Positions 31,801 through 42,373 of a stretch of DNA of 64,000 bases are shown piece by piece. The DNA comes from Chenopodium formosanum (Eukaryota; Streptophyta; Magnoliopsida; Caryophyllales; Amaranthaceae). The translations under genes were made by a program, and so were the position numbers. Numbering within the stretch: the stretch's first letter is position 1; the number at the start of each line of letters is the position of its first letter. The stretch spans positions 38,957,072 to 39,021,071 of the forward strand of contig CM044879.1 in assembly GCA_024500155.1 (NCBI GenBank). The letters are read 5' to 3'. Under the pieces are notes generated by a model. That model was not told the origin of the DNA. It saw only the letters and a list, made by a program, of their open reading frames with translations, and did no database searches.

Positions 31801-33672
31801 TCACAGTGCATTAAGATCCTTGACCTTCTTGCTTCTCATGACATGAAGCTTGGACCTGGTCTGTATTTTGACCTTGGGAGGGGTAGCTGCTTGCACTGGT
31901 GTGGGCTGACTGAGGCTCTTCTTGCTTCTAGTGGTGACAGGCTCACTTGGCTCTGTTCTTGCAGGCTGGCTTGACACAACTTTTTGTGGTGCAGCCTTAC
32001 TTGACCCAGCAGCAGTTGTTGCAGTGTGTTTCTGAGTTGCTGCTGTTGTTGCAGGCTGATATTGTGGCAACTTCAGTGCAGCCTGTAATAACAGAATGAC
32101 AACAATGAACAACCAAGCAATAACATTCACAAAAGAACAGAGTCAAAGTGCAAGAGACTAAAAATATACTTGTCTTGTTGCTTTTTCTTCACTTTTCTTC
32201 CTCTGTTCCTTGAGCCAAGGAGTTTGCAACTGTGGCCTACCACCCTTTGGGTTTGTTGATGGTGGGTTGGGCTGTTTTGGTACAGATTCAGCCTTGCATG
32301 TTTTGGCATAGTGGCCAAAAGACCCACAGTTCTTGCATTGCTTCTTCCCCTCAGGTGCTGCAGAAGTGCCCTCCCCTGGTTCAAGCTTCCTCTTTTTTGC
32401 TTTAGGTCTGCCTGGTTGCACCTTCAGCACAGGTGGCAATGGCTGCCTCAGCTTCAGCTTTTCCCAATGCTTAGGCCCAGGCATGGGCTGAATTGGGTTC
32501 TCATATGCAACCCAGTATGTCACCCTATAGTAATGTGGGTGTACATACATCTCAGGATCATCCCTTTTGTCCATTATGCATGCAAATGCATGGACACAAG
32601 GTATCCCAGTCAACTCCCACCTGAAACATGTGCATTTTCTCTCTTGCAGATCCACAATGCACTAATCATCCTTGTATTTCACTTCATAGGTCTCATCCCT
32701 TGAAGCTGTAACCTCACAAGTCCTTGCATACTTCTCCAGCCCATCAAAAATCTTGTTCACAAATGGGGTTAGTAATCCTTTCCAAGCCTTTACTGCCTCC
32801 CACTTGTCATTGCTCCTATTCATCATATATCTTCTCAGCCACTCCATTTGAGTTAGAATAGGCTTGTCTCTAGCATCTCTAATCACTGCATTAAATGTCT
32901 CACAAGCTGGCTCCTCTTCAACCCTCACATCAATTGCTTTCAAATTTTTTCAATCTCAACACCAGTGCCCTGATCCTCATCATCCCTGTCCTCCCCTCCC
33001 TCACCAACTCCCCTTAAACTGCCCTTCACTTCACTATTAATATGCTCCAAATTTTTCTTCAACCACTCCTCATCATCAACAGAGTATGCATCCTCCTCAC
33101 CTTCACATTCAAACTCAAAATCACTCAAATCTGAAAAAGACTCTGTCTCACCATCCTCATCAGTAAAATCACCAGTCTCATCCCTCAAGCTCCTCACTCT
33201 TTCCTTTATTTTTCTCACTAGCTCACTAGTTGACTGAAAACGAGGATCATCCCCAACCTTAGCCTTACCCTTGTCTGCAGCAGTGAGCTTACCCTTCCCC
33301 TTATGTGTAGTAGCACTCAATTTCTCAACCCTAGGTAGCCTCTCCTCATCCTCTCTATCATGTATCACAATGCCCTTTAACCTAGGGCTTCTCCTAAAGG
33401 GCTCTTCTACATTGGGCTTACTAGGTTTTGGGCTGCTTTCAATTACTTTAGGCCCACCCAACTCCTTTTTCAGTTTCTTCCTTTGTGTAAAGGTAAGCTC
33501 ATTCCCATCTATACACTTGAAGGGTGTTTTCTCAGTCCTCTCAATTGGCTCATGACAGGTCACATACAACTCACATGTCCCCTCTTTGTTCACAGACTCC
33601 AAAAACCCTTGCACCTCACCATCAACAAGCTCCCTTTTACCCTTCACCCAAGACTTCCCCTTTTGCTTATAC
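31801..33672 (-). pseudogene. MULE transposase, main remnant (catalytic core missing)
   Basis: From N- to C-terminus on the minus strand: a linker/acidic region (33647-32940; RRSPRLKG, then long Asp/Glu stretches such as FTDEDGETESFSDLSDFEFE), typical of the N-terminal part of MuDR-family transposases. After a TGA, in another frame, comes the C-terminal part: CETFNAVIRDARDKPILTQM, then the SWIM zinc finger CTCFRWELTGIPCVHAF, a conserved MYVHPHYYRVTYW block, and a zinc knuckle CKNCGSFGHYAKTC. An intron (donor after 32170, acceptor before 32082) leads to a Ser/Thr/Pro-rich last exon ending at 31801. The DDE catalytic domain expected between the two parts is absent, and an in-frame TAG at 32664-32662 separates KYKDD from the SWIM exon. 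The gene is therefore inactive in this copy. Confidence 0.85.
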
Positions 33673-33731
33673 TAGCAACTAAACCCCCTAGGAACCCTCA
33701 CATTCACATATAGAAACCCATGTATAGCTGC

Positions 33732-35194
33732 TGATAAGTCTATTTTATATATATATTTATTCCCCGTCCCACGGTCATATTTGTGCTTATTTGAGCTCTA
33801 CGGAGCTATTTTTATTACTAATATACGTTTTCTAGTGTTTTTGTAGAGTTGATATTATTTTGCAGGAATTTGCATATTTATGACAATTCCCGAACTTATT
33901 GAGCCACTACAATGACATTGGAGTCGGATCGTATTTTATGACCGAATATTATTTGCCCAAGATTAAGCTAATTAAGTTTAGTTTGATGATTAAGGGCTCG
34001 ATCAAGTGAGATCCAAAGTTTCAATATTAAAGTATTATCACAGATCAAACTAGTGTTGTCGATCAAGTGAGAAAGAATGAAGATTTGGGCTCAAGAAAAA
34101 GAAGCTGTCAAGATCCATCTCATTACTCAGCTAACCGGGCCCAATCGAGAGAAGGAGGCCACGAGTTTAGATGGGCCCGATTGACGTTAGGCTGCTTCAA
34201 CGAATGGGCTGCCTACCTCGGGCTCGCTAATTTCGGGTTTTGGTTTGTTGATGTTTGTCGGTTTAGGAGTAGTAATTTATGGGGAATCAAACTCCATAAT
34301 TTCCTTATAAAAGGAGGTAGTAGTACCGTAGGTTAGGTAGTTTTTAGTTTTTTTTTAGTTTAGTTTTATTTTATTAATTAGTTTTAGTTTTAGTTTTTAA
34401 TTTAGTTTTCTTTTCTCTTTCTCTCTCTAACTTTTCTCTCTCTCCTCTTAATTAAACTCTTAGTATTATTTTCTCTCTTGTTTCTCTCTCTACAACTCTT
34501 GGTTTAATTTCAGTTATTTATTTTCTTTCTTCTATCATGTCTTCTTTTATTGCTTTGATTAGTTTAGATTTAATTATGCTTGAGTAGTTCTCTTTCTAGG
34601 GTTTGTGGGGATCCATGAATAATATGAAGGGGTAATTTATTGTTGTTAATTATCAATGCTTAATTGATTTCCTATTGATTGATTTAATGCTCTGTGACTA
34701 GATTAGGCCTGATCTTTTATGCATGAGTTTGACAATATTGATTCGAGATTCGAGAGATGAGAATTGATGTTTAGGTCTAGTTTTAATAGGCGGGTTAATC
34801 TATAAATGGTTAAGTCGAGATTCGAGAGATGAGATTTAATACCGGTAGATTAATTCTGTGATTGTAATACGTAGTGAAAGCCCTTTATAATCTGGTTAAT
34901 TGATGCATTGATGATTGATTATTATGTTTTACCCTGGAATATTGTTTATTGGTGAACCTATGCCCTAGACCTTTTAATATTTAATTTCTCCCTACTTTAT
35001 TTTCCCTACTCATATTCTCCGTAGTATAGTCTTTAATTACAACAACATTGGTTACCTTAATAATTTAGATTAAATTAATTAATTAGGAGTAGAAAGACCA
35101 GTTTCCTTGTGGATTCGACCCTACTTCCCTATCTACTTTAGTTAGAGGACTTAGGTAATTACTTTTGATTAGGGGATACGACTTTAGCTTGTCA
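33732..35194 (+). repeat. 5' LTR of the nested LTR element
   Basis: 1,463 bp, TG...CA ends. Followed by the tRNA-Asp-type primer-binding site starting near 35199. Confidence 0.95.
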
Positions 35195-35301
35195 AAATTT
35201 GGCGCCGTTGCCGGGGAAACGGTTTTATTTTTATTTCTAGTTGTTATTAGAGTCTAAATTTTTTTTTTCCCCCTTATATTCCTTATGAGTTGAAAATATC
35301 C

Positions 35302-35949
35302 ATGCTTATGTCATTACAAGAATTATATGATTTTTATGCAGCACCTGACTACTGTTGTTGTCAACGTCTTTGTCATGAAAATCCTGAATGCCCTTATAGT
35401 GAGTTTTTTGTACATGCTCCTGATGATTTTAGAGTCTTTCCATTAACATATGATCATATTCGAAAACGATTAGTTGCTAATGAAAGTTATTGGAAGGCTC
35501 TTGATGAAAAAGTCTATGGACACTATAATAATACGAATGTTATTGATGATGAAGAACCCGTTATAGACTTGGTGGTTGAAAATTCACTGGTTGACGAATT
35601 GGCGATTGAAAAATCATTAGTTGTAGAAACGGTGGTTGAAAATTCCTTTGTTGATGATGAGGTTATTCATGAGGGTAAAATATTCAAATCATTATTGGAT
35701 GATAAAGACAATGACTACCTCCATGTTTGTTCTATTAATTTTAAATTTTTAGCGGAGGAAGTAGAAGGTTGTGGTGTATTTTCATCTCTCTCTTTTGATT
35801 TTTCTTTTTATCTTGAGTTCTCTTTATGTGCTCCTAACCTTTTCTTTGTAGGGATTAATGTGCTTGCAATTAAGCCCTATCTAGTGCCCAATGAAATGTT
35901 TGCAGGAGCGTTTGATAAGTTACTCAAGGCATTGAATTCTTCCGATTGA
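35302..35949 (+). CDS. Protein of unknown function encoded by the nested LTR element
   Basis: 215 residues from the ATG at 35302 to the TGA ending at 35949, right after the primer-binding-site leader where gag would be expected. The N-terminus has a cysteine cluster (DYCCCQRLCHENPECPYSEF), then FRVFPLTYDHIRKRLV and SYWKALDEKVYGHY. The middle has an acidic VVENSLVDE-like motif repeated about four times. The C-terminal part is hydrophobic (SSLSFDFSFYLEFSLCAPNL). I do not recognise a domain. It could be a remnant of gag, a captured host fragment, or chance, but an uninterrupted frame at this position argues for real coding. Confidence 0.5.
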   Translation: MLMSLQELYDFYAAPDYCCCQRLCHENPECPYSEFFVHAPDDFRVFPLTYDHIRKRLVANESYWKALDEKVYGHYNNTNVIDDEEPVIDLVVENSLVDELAIEKSLVVETVVENSFVDDEVIHEGKIFKSLLDDKDNDYLHVCSINFKFLAEEVEGCGVFSSLSFDFSFYLEFSLCAPNLFFVGINVLAIKPYLVPNEMFAGAFDKLLKALNSSD

Positions 35950-36168
35950 GAGAAATAGTATGGTCGAGCGGGACCTTGATAAACTAGCGCTTTGCGGGAG
36001 GCAACCCGTATTTTATTGTTTTTTTTTTAGTTTAGTCTTTTCTTTTTGTTATGTGTTTTTGTTTTTTGTTTTAGAGAGGTAAGGAGAGTGTAACTCATGC
36101 TTGTGGGAGTTGGTTTTTGTGTAGAATTTGAGCTAGAGAAGGCTGCATTCACGTTGGACTGCAATCGG

Positions 36169-36200
36169 GCCCGACCGGGCAGTGCTCTGCCCGATCGGGC
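36169..36200. repeat. GC-rich hairpin in the nested LTR element
   Basis: GCCCGACCGGGCAG (36169-36182) and CTGCCCGATCGGGC (36187-36200) pair over 14 bp with one G-T and a 4-nt loop, in otherwise A+T-rich DNA. Confidence 0.75.
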
Positions 36201-38208
36201 GCAAGAGCGGATCGGCAAAACTTCGTCAACTTCGACAGGCCATAACTTTTGCGTTTCTTATCCAATTTTGGCGTGTGACCTATCGTTGGAAAGCTCTTCA
36301 AGTCTACTTTCCAATGCAATTTGAATCACGTCATTATCATTTGTATAAAAGAAGTTATGAGCAAAATAGTGTACCTGACTCGTTTTTGCCTCTTCTCTTA
36401 CTAACACTTTGTTTCTATTTTGTCCAAAATTGTACCAAGGTGATGCATTGCAATGTTTGGGATGGTGGTGGAGACAAGTTTGATGATGAAGGGTAGTCAC
36501 TTGGATTACAAGCTTCCCTTTAAGCCAATGAGGACATTGTCTGATTTAGCTTGGGGGGGATTTTTTGTATATTTAGGTACTCTTTCTTTCCCTTTCTTTT
36601 TATTTTTCTTTGGTGTGCTTAGTTTAGTTTTTAATGCTTTCTTAGATTAGATTTTATTGCTTTCTAGTGTAGTTTTTATTTGCTTTCTAGTTTAGTTTTA
36701 TTGCTTTCCTTATATGAAAAAACACAAAAAAAATTGAAAAATTAAAAAAATCCAAAAATACGTTCCAATGAATTATGAATCATGCTTCCCTGTGCCCCTT
36801 GATGAAAATTTTCGAAATTATTTTGATTCTTGGTTATTGATGATAAATATTGAGGATTAGTTGATCATGATTTGATATTTGATTGCCTTGGAACCTTAAC
36901 ATGTGTCAATTTTTTCCAACTACTTGTGAATATAGTGCTTGACTAGTTGATTTGGTTAGGAATGTGTGTTTAGTTCCTGGTATGTCAATGAATTTGAGTA
37001 TTGATTTGCAACGATGAGTAGTGTTTCATAACTCATTATTATGCACATGAGGAGGACGAAGGCATTTGTTCTTTTAGGTAGCCTTCAGATTTATTTAGAT
37101 ACATTTGTTCCCTTCTTGCTACCCATATTGTTGCCTTGACTTTTTATTGTTTTTAGCCACATTACAAGCCATGTTTGCCCCATTGGTTACTAGTCCCAAG
37201 CTTGGGGGAGCTATTAGTGAGTGAGGTGAGGGAGTTTGTAGTGTGCACATTATTTGCACAATTTGGGTGGGTATTGAGAAGTAATTTGTTCTTGATCATA
37301 TTTTATTTTTGATGAGTTTAAAAGTTGAATTATCTTGAAAAAAATAAAGTATGATGATATGAAAAAAAAAGAAAGTGAACTTCTAATAATAAAAAAAAAT
37401 GAAAAAAAGAGCAAAAAGAAAAAAAGTGTTTCATGTTCAAATTATCTAAGTGAAGGTTTATCAAAAGAAAAGAAAGAAAAAATTGAGTTTCATTGTAAAT
37501 AATTGAGCTTGAGTTTAGAGTTTGTTTATTCACTCTAGTTTATATTATTATATTTTTTATGAGTGAAATTTTGTAAGTATTGGGTTGGTTTATATTGTTT
37601 GGAGTATATTTGGTGGTTTGTGTTGGAGTTAGTTTTGTTGGAGATGATTATGATCATTGTTGGTCATGGGTTTATTAGGATATGGCTCCCTTTTTGCAAA
37701 GCTTTTCTCTCACATATTTCCCTAAGTTTATCCTACCCTTTACCCTAGCCTTACATTACAAGCTTAAAAGACCTTTTGACCTTGTGCATAGAGTTGTGTA
37801 AATGTGAAAGTGTTGTTTATCAATGCAAGTTATGACTTGACATATTCCGAGTCGACTATAGGTTGAGAGTATGTCTTTTTAAACACACGAGTGTTGTGAG
37901 TTGGGAGGGCATTGTTCACATAAAGGGGTGGTTGGAGAGCGATCGAGTACACCTTTTACTCGCCACATAAATGAGAGTTGAGTGTGTGAGCACTAGTCTT
38001 GAATTCTATATGCTCTTGTGGTTTGCTCTATTTGACAATTGTTAGGGAAAATTGGTAGTTGGATGAATTTGATTGGTTGACTTTGATACATGTTTGTCGG
38101 ATTTACCTTGAATTATATTTATTGATTTTAATTGTATTTGGGGTGAAGTATTGATTTATTTATTCATTGTTTGCTTAGGGACAAGCAAAGGTTTGGCTTG
38201 GGGGAGTT

Positions 38209-39671
38209 TGATAAGTCTATTTTATATATATATTTATTCCCCGTCCCACGGTCATATTTGTGCTTATTTGAGCTCTACGGAGCTATTTTTATTACTAATA
38301 TACGTTTTCTAGTGTTTTTGTAGAGTTGATATTATTTTGCAGGAATTTGCATATTTATGACAATTTCCGAACTTATTGAGCCACTACAATGACATTGGAG
38401 TCGGATCGTATTTTATGACCGAATATTATTTGCCCAAGATTAAGCTAATTAAGTTTAGTTTGATGATTAAGGGCTCGATCAAGTGAGATCCAAAGTTTCA
38501 ATATTAAAGTATTATCACAGATCAAACTAGTGTTGTCGATCAAGTGAGAAAGAATGAAGATTTGGGCTCAAGAAAAAGAAGCTGTCAAGATCCATCTCAT
38601 TACTCAGCTAACCGGGCCCAATCGAGAGAAGGAGGCCACGAGTTTAGATGGGCCCGGTTGACGTTAGGCTGCTTCAACGAATGGGCTGCCTACCTCGGGC
38701 TCGCTAATTTCGGGTTTTGGTTTGTTGATGTTTGTCGGTTTAGGAGTAGTAATTTATGGGGAATCAAACTCCATAATTTCCTTATAAAAGGAGGTAGTAG
38801 TACCGTAGGTTAGGTAGTTTTTAGTTTTTTTTTAGTTTAGTTTTATTTTATTAATTAGTTTTAGTTTTAGTTTTTAATTTAGTTTTCTTTTCTCTTTCTC
38901 TCTCTAACTTTTCTCTCTCTCCTCTTAATTAAACTCTTAGTATTATTTTCTCTCTTGTTTCTCTCTCTACAACTCTTGGTTTAATTTCAGTTATTTATTT
39001 TCTTTCTTCTATCATGTCTTCTTTTATTGCTTTGATTAGTTTAGATTTAATTATGCTTGAGTAGTTCTCTTTCTAGGGTTTGTGGGGATCCATGAATAAT
39101 ATGAAGGGGTAATTTATTGTTGTTAATTATCAATGCTTAATTGATTTCCTATTGATTGATTTAATGCTCTGTGACTAGATTAGGCCTGATCTTTTATGCA
39201 TGAGTTTGACAATATTGATTCGAGATTCGAGAGATGAGAATTGATGTTTAGGTCTAGTTTTAATAGGCGGGTTAATCTATAAATGGTTAAGTCGAGATTC
39301 GAGAGATGAGATTTAATACCGGTAGATTAATTCTGTGATTGTAATACGTAGCGAAAGCCCTTTATAATCTGGTTAATTGATGCATTGATGATTGATTATT
39401 ATGTTTTACCCTGGAATATTGTTTATTGGTGAACCTATGCCCTAGACCTTTTAATATTTAATTTCTCCCTACTTTATTTTCCCTACTCATATTCTCCGTA
39501 GTATAGTCTTTAATTACAACAACATTGGTTACCTTAATAATTTAGATTAAATTAATTAATTAGGAGTAGAAAGACCAGTTTCCCTGTGGATTCGACCCTA
39601 CTTCCCTATCTACTTTAGTTAAAGGACTTAGGTAATTACTTTTGATTAGGGGATACGACTTTACCCTGTCA
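38209..39671 (+). repeat. 3' LTR of the nested LTR element
   Basis: 1,463 bp, equal in length to the 5' LTR. Two of the differences lie at the extreme end (TTAGCTTGTCA versus TTACCCTGTCA). Confidence 0.95.
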
Positions 39672-39871
39672 GCTGCTTGCCTCAAAAAAATGAACATCAA
39701 TCTTACTTTTTTCCACATTTCTCATCCAATAAACCCACCCACCATCCCAAGTTAACACCCTCCTATTTTTATCAGCCAAAGAAGGTATAGAGGCCCCCCT
39801 AATGTAAATTTTAAGTCCACAGTCTCCATTCTGTAACAATTCCCACAAAAGCACAAACAACAATAAACAAT
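39672..39871 (-). pseudogene. MULE transposase, N-terminal exon fragment cut off by the LTR element
   Basis: On the minus strand an exon begins after a TTGTTACAG acceptor near 39837 and reads LKIYIRGASIP, then WDGGWVYWMRNVEKSKIDV up to the LTR insertion point. It was contiguous with 33672-33726 before the LTR element inserted. A noncoding first exon with donor CAAGAG|GTAC near 40132 precedes it. The reading frame seems shifted near its start. Assignment rests on position in the MULE. Confidence 0.5.
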
Positions 39872-40475
39872 TTCAGTAATAATACCCTAATTCACCAATT
39901 ACAGCAACTAAAAACAATTCACTTTCACTGTGCACTTAATTAACAGTAAACAAGTACATATAACCCTAATTAAGTAATTAATTAACACATGCAAAATCTA
40001 ATTCAGTCAAAGATTCGCATAATTAGGGTTTATAATACTTTAATTCACATACTCCCAAAAAAAACCATAATTTACCCCAACTAACAACCACAAATCCAAT
40101 GAAATATACAAAAAAAGGGTTTAAAGTACCTCTTGTGGTCAGGAATCTCCAACTCTGTCAGCAATTAGCAAGCTTTTGGTCCCCTCCACCTGATGAAGAT
40201 GACAAGCAGAGCTGATGTGTAGCAATTTTGTGGTTCCAGCGCGATTTCAACCACCCAAACTAGATTAGGGTTCCAGTTTTTACAAAGAGAAAGCGAAAAA
40301 TCAAAAGAGAGAGAAGGTGTTACAGTGAGAAACAGCAAAAATCAAATGAGAGAGAGACGAAATTGATGAGGAGGTGAGAAATTTGGTGAGAAATTGATTA
40401 TGGAAGGTGAGAAAAGTAAGAGAGAGAGGGAAATCGTGTTTAAATGAAATAAATTGGAGGGAAGTGACAGTTACT
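39872..40475 (-). other. 5' end of the MULE transposase gene (intron and leader)
   Basis: Contains the probable intron and noncoding first exon of the transposase gene on the minus strand (donor near 40132), then GA-rich leader/promoter sequence up to the right inverted repeat. Confidence 0.4.
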
Positions 40476-40629
40476 GGGCCCCACTGGCGGTTTCCGTCAC
40501 CGGAGTAAGGGTGGAGGTGGGAAAAGTGATGTTTTATTTTTTTATGTGGTGGTAAAGTAAATCTTTTTTTTATGGAGGTGGTAAATTCAACAAAGTCGAT
40601 ATTGGAAGGTGGTAAAAATCAAAAATTTC
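40476..40629. repeat. Right terminal inverted repeat of the MULE
   Basis: Ends GGTAAAAATCAAAAATTTC at 40629 and is followed by the right TTTATTTTA duplication at 40630-40638. Confidence 0.92.
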
Positions 40630-40910
40630 TTTATTTTACTCTCATCAAGAGTATATGCCCTGATTTTTTTTTAGCTTCTGGGCAAGCAGATTTTAGCAGA
40701 GCAGAGTAAGTTTCAGTTGAACAGAGCGCCTCAAAAGAACAAGGACGTACCACTATGCCGATGTGCGTACAGTTTAGCAAAACTAGCTTATAAAGAAAAA
40801 ATGCAAGGTTCATAAAAAGCACGAGTGATATAGGATTTTGGGAAGCAATAACATTGATCTCTAAGAAAAAATAACATGGTAGTGTTGATGGATGAAAAAT
40901 AATGCATTAA

Positions 40911-41031
40911 GGGCCTATTCTCATTGAGTGAACTGAACTTATTAGAGCTGAACTGCAATGAATATTTTATAAGAGAAAGAAATTAGGAGCTGAACTGAAC
41001 TGAACTAGAAATAATCATATGAGAACAGGCA
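40911..41031. mobile_element. Tourist-like MITE with CTGAA-rich interior, copy 5
   Basis: About 121 bp. Left end GGGCCTATTCTCAT, right end ATGAGAACAGGCA, flanked by TAA on each side. Interior CTGAACTGAA pentamers. It is the shortest copy and its right end is slightly degraded. Confidence 0.75.
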
Positions 41032-41197
41032 TAAATTTTCAATAGAATTATGTGTTATTATGAATAAGTGCAATATGCATTATTGTATCAAATCAACTTT
41101 TATCTTTTAAAGAATTGTATCAAATCATTTGGATGCACTACTTAACCCAAAAAAATGTTTTAATTGTAATAACATAAACTAATTCCATATATACATT

Positions 41198-42172
41198 GGT
41201 TTATAAATTATTTCTCACAATATCGTCCACACAGACTTGGTTCAAGGTTCGATATCTACAAATATAAAACCACTAACATTGTTTGTAGTTCTAACAAACA
41301 TAGAACCTCTAATGGTATTAAAAGTTATGTGCATGTAAAACATCTAATATCATTAGAGGTTCTATATAATTAAAGGTTATGTCACTTATGTGCATAGAAC
41401 CTCTAATGATAACATCAGTTATATATTACGTATATAAAATCTCTAATATCATTAGCGGTTTTATATAACTATTATTGTAACACCATTAAGTGGTTCTATA
41501 TAACTTAGCAAAAATGAAACCTAATGTATACAAGACAACTTATAAGTCATCATTCGTGAATGAAAAGGAATACGCCTATGTTGATGCCGAAGTTGATCAA
41601 GCCTGCTCACCGCACGATTCAACCTACATCAAGGGTGAGTATCAAGTACAAGCTCCCAAAGAGAATGATAGTAGTCTGCCAGTCCCTAGGAATGACTCCT
41701 TTCAACGAACCTTTAATTTCAAGAGCAGGGTAAGGAGGAATAAAAACTCTTTTGAAGCCATAGTCAGTGCATCCAGCTTTCAGAGGAGGAGAATCAGATA
41801 AAGGGCTCGAAAACAAAGCAAGAGCTTGCATTCTAACCATGCCTATCCTATCTTAAATCAAATTTTCATTCAGGTATGAAGAGGAAAGGCGGTTCATCAG
41901 CGACTTTCTTCGACCATCCAAAGAAGAAGCGTAATTTTAATTTAGTTATTTGTATTTCTAATTTAATTAGTCTTGTTTCATGTATGCTTTATCCGTTGTA
42001 AGACTCAACTTCAAACGGCTAAAGGTTTTAGGGACTTTATGCATAAAACCTCTAATAATATTAATGGTTCTATATATAGAAACACCAATATTGTTAGCGG
42101 TTTTGTACTAACAAAAACCAAACCCTCAAATCAATCCTACTAAACAGCATTGTGAGAAATAGTTTTAAAACC
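41198..42172. mobile_element. Unclassified DNA element with inverted ends and inner inverted repeats
   Basis: The left end GGTTTATAAATTATTTCTCACAAT-like sequence (41198-41221) is inverted at 42149-42172 with about 20 of 24 matches. Just inside, CACTAACATTG-type sequence (about 41271) is inverted near 42091 (ATTGTTAGCGGTTTTGTA). Both subterminal zones carry repeated TCTAATATTATTAGAGGTTCTATATAAC-like units in both orientations, as in CACTA-type subterminal regions. No target duplication was resolved, and the ends are not CACTA. A 95-residue frame (41511-41801, Arg/Lys-rich C-terminus) lies in the middle and has no recognised homology. Confidence 0.5.
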
Positions 42173-42202
42173 GAATTAGGTAAGGAGTAAGGAATTATTC
42201 CT

Positions 42203-42203
<1 letters not shown>

Positions 42204-42242
<39 letters not shown>
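42204..42242. repeat. Poly(A) tract, ~39 nt
   Basis: Uninterrupted A run about 130 bp upstream of the metaxin ATG. Confidence 0.85.
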
Positions 42243-42245
<3 letters not shown>

Positions 42246-42373
42246 AAACCCACCGAGAAACCCTTACCCAAGCCTCTTTCTTGCATGACGGACCAAATCA
42301 ATCAAATTTCCACCTTCTTCAAACCCCAATAATAATCTTCATTTCTTGGTTTTTTGGAAGCAAGCTCATTTTA

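Larger units (their letters stand above)
33732..39671 (+). mobile_element. Non-autonomous LTR retrotransposon (LARD-like) nested in the MULE
   Basis: 5,940 bp with two 1,463-bp LTRs (33732-35194, 38209-39671) that begin TGATAAGTC and end TGTCA. Target duplication GCTGC at 33727-33731 and 39672-39676. The primer-binding site TGGCGCCGTTGCCGGGGA just after the 5' LTR matches the 3' end of tRNA-Asp(GUC), as used by Athila-like Ty3/gypsy elements. The polypurine tract GCTTGGGGGAG precedes the 3' LTR. The ~3-kb interior has no gag, protease, integrase or reverse transcriptase, only one 216-codon frame. About seven LTR differences by eye (~0.5%) make it young. It must be mobilised in trans, probably by a gypsy-type relative. 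Confidence 0.95.
30282..40629. mobile_element. Mutator-like element (MULE), two-gene, split by an LTR element
   Basis: 10,348 bp as found; about 4.4 kb without the nested LTR element and its target duplication. Terminal inverted repeats of about 154 bp (30282-30435, 40476-40629) are near identical for about 115 bp. A 9-bp direct repeat TTTATTTTA flanks the element (30273-30281, 40630-40638), the hallmark length of Mutator insertions. Inside, a GRF-zinc-finger gene reads rightwards from the left end and a SWIM/zinc-knuckle transposase gene reads leftwards from the right end, so the two converge as mudrA and mudrB do in maize MuDR. The transposase is broken, so this copy is not autonomous. Confidence 0.92.

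Noticed and set aside
32311..33713. Plus-strand frames across the MULE transposase region
   Set aside because: Opposite-strand shadows; the minus strand carries the SWIM finger and zinc knuckle.
34067..34336. 89-codon frame, duplicated exactly at 38544-38813
   Set aside because: It lies inside the two LTRs, so the duplication reflects LTR identity; no evidence of translation.
41511..41801. 95-codon frame in the unclassified inverted-repeat element
   Set aside because: No recognised domain; kept only as part of the element description, not as a gene.
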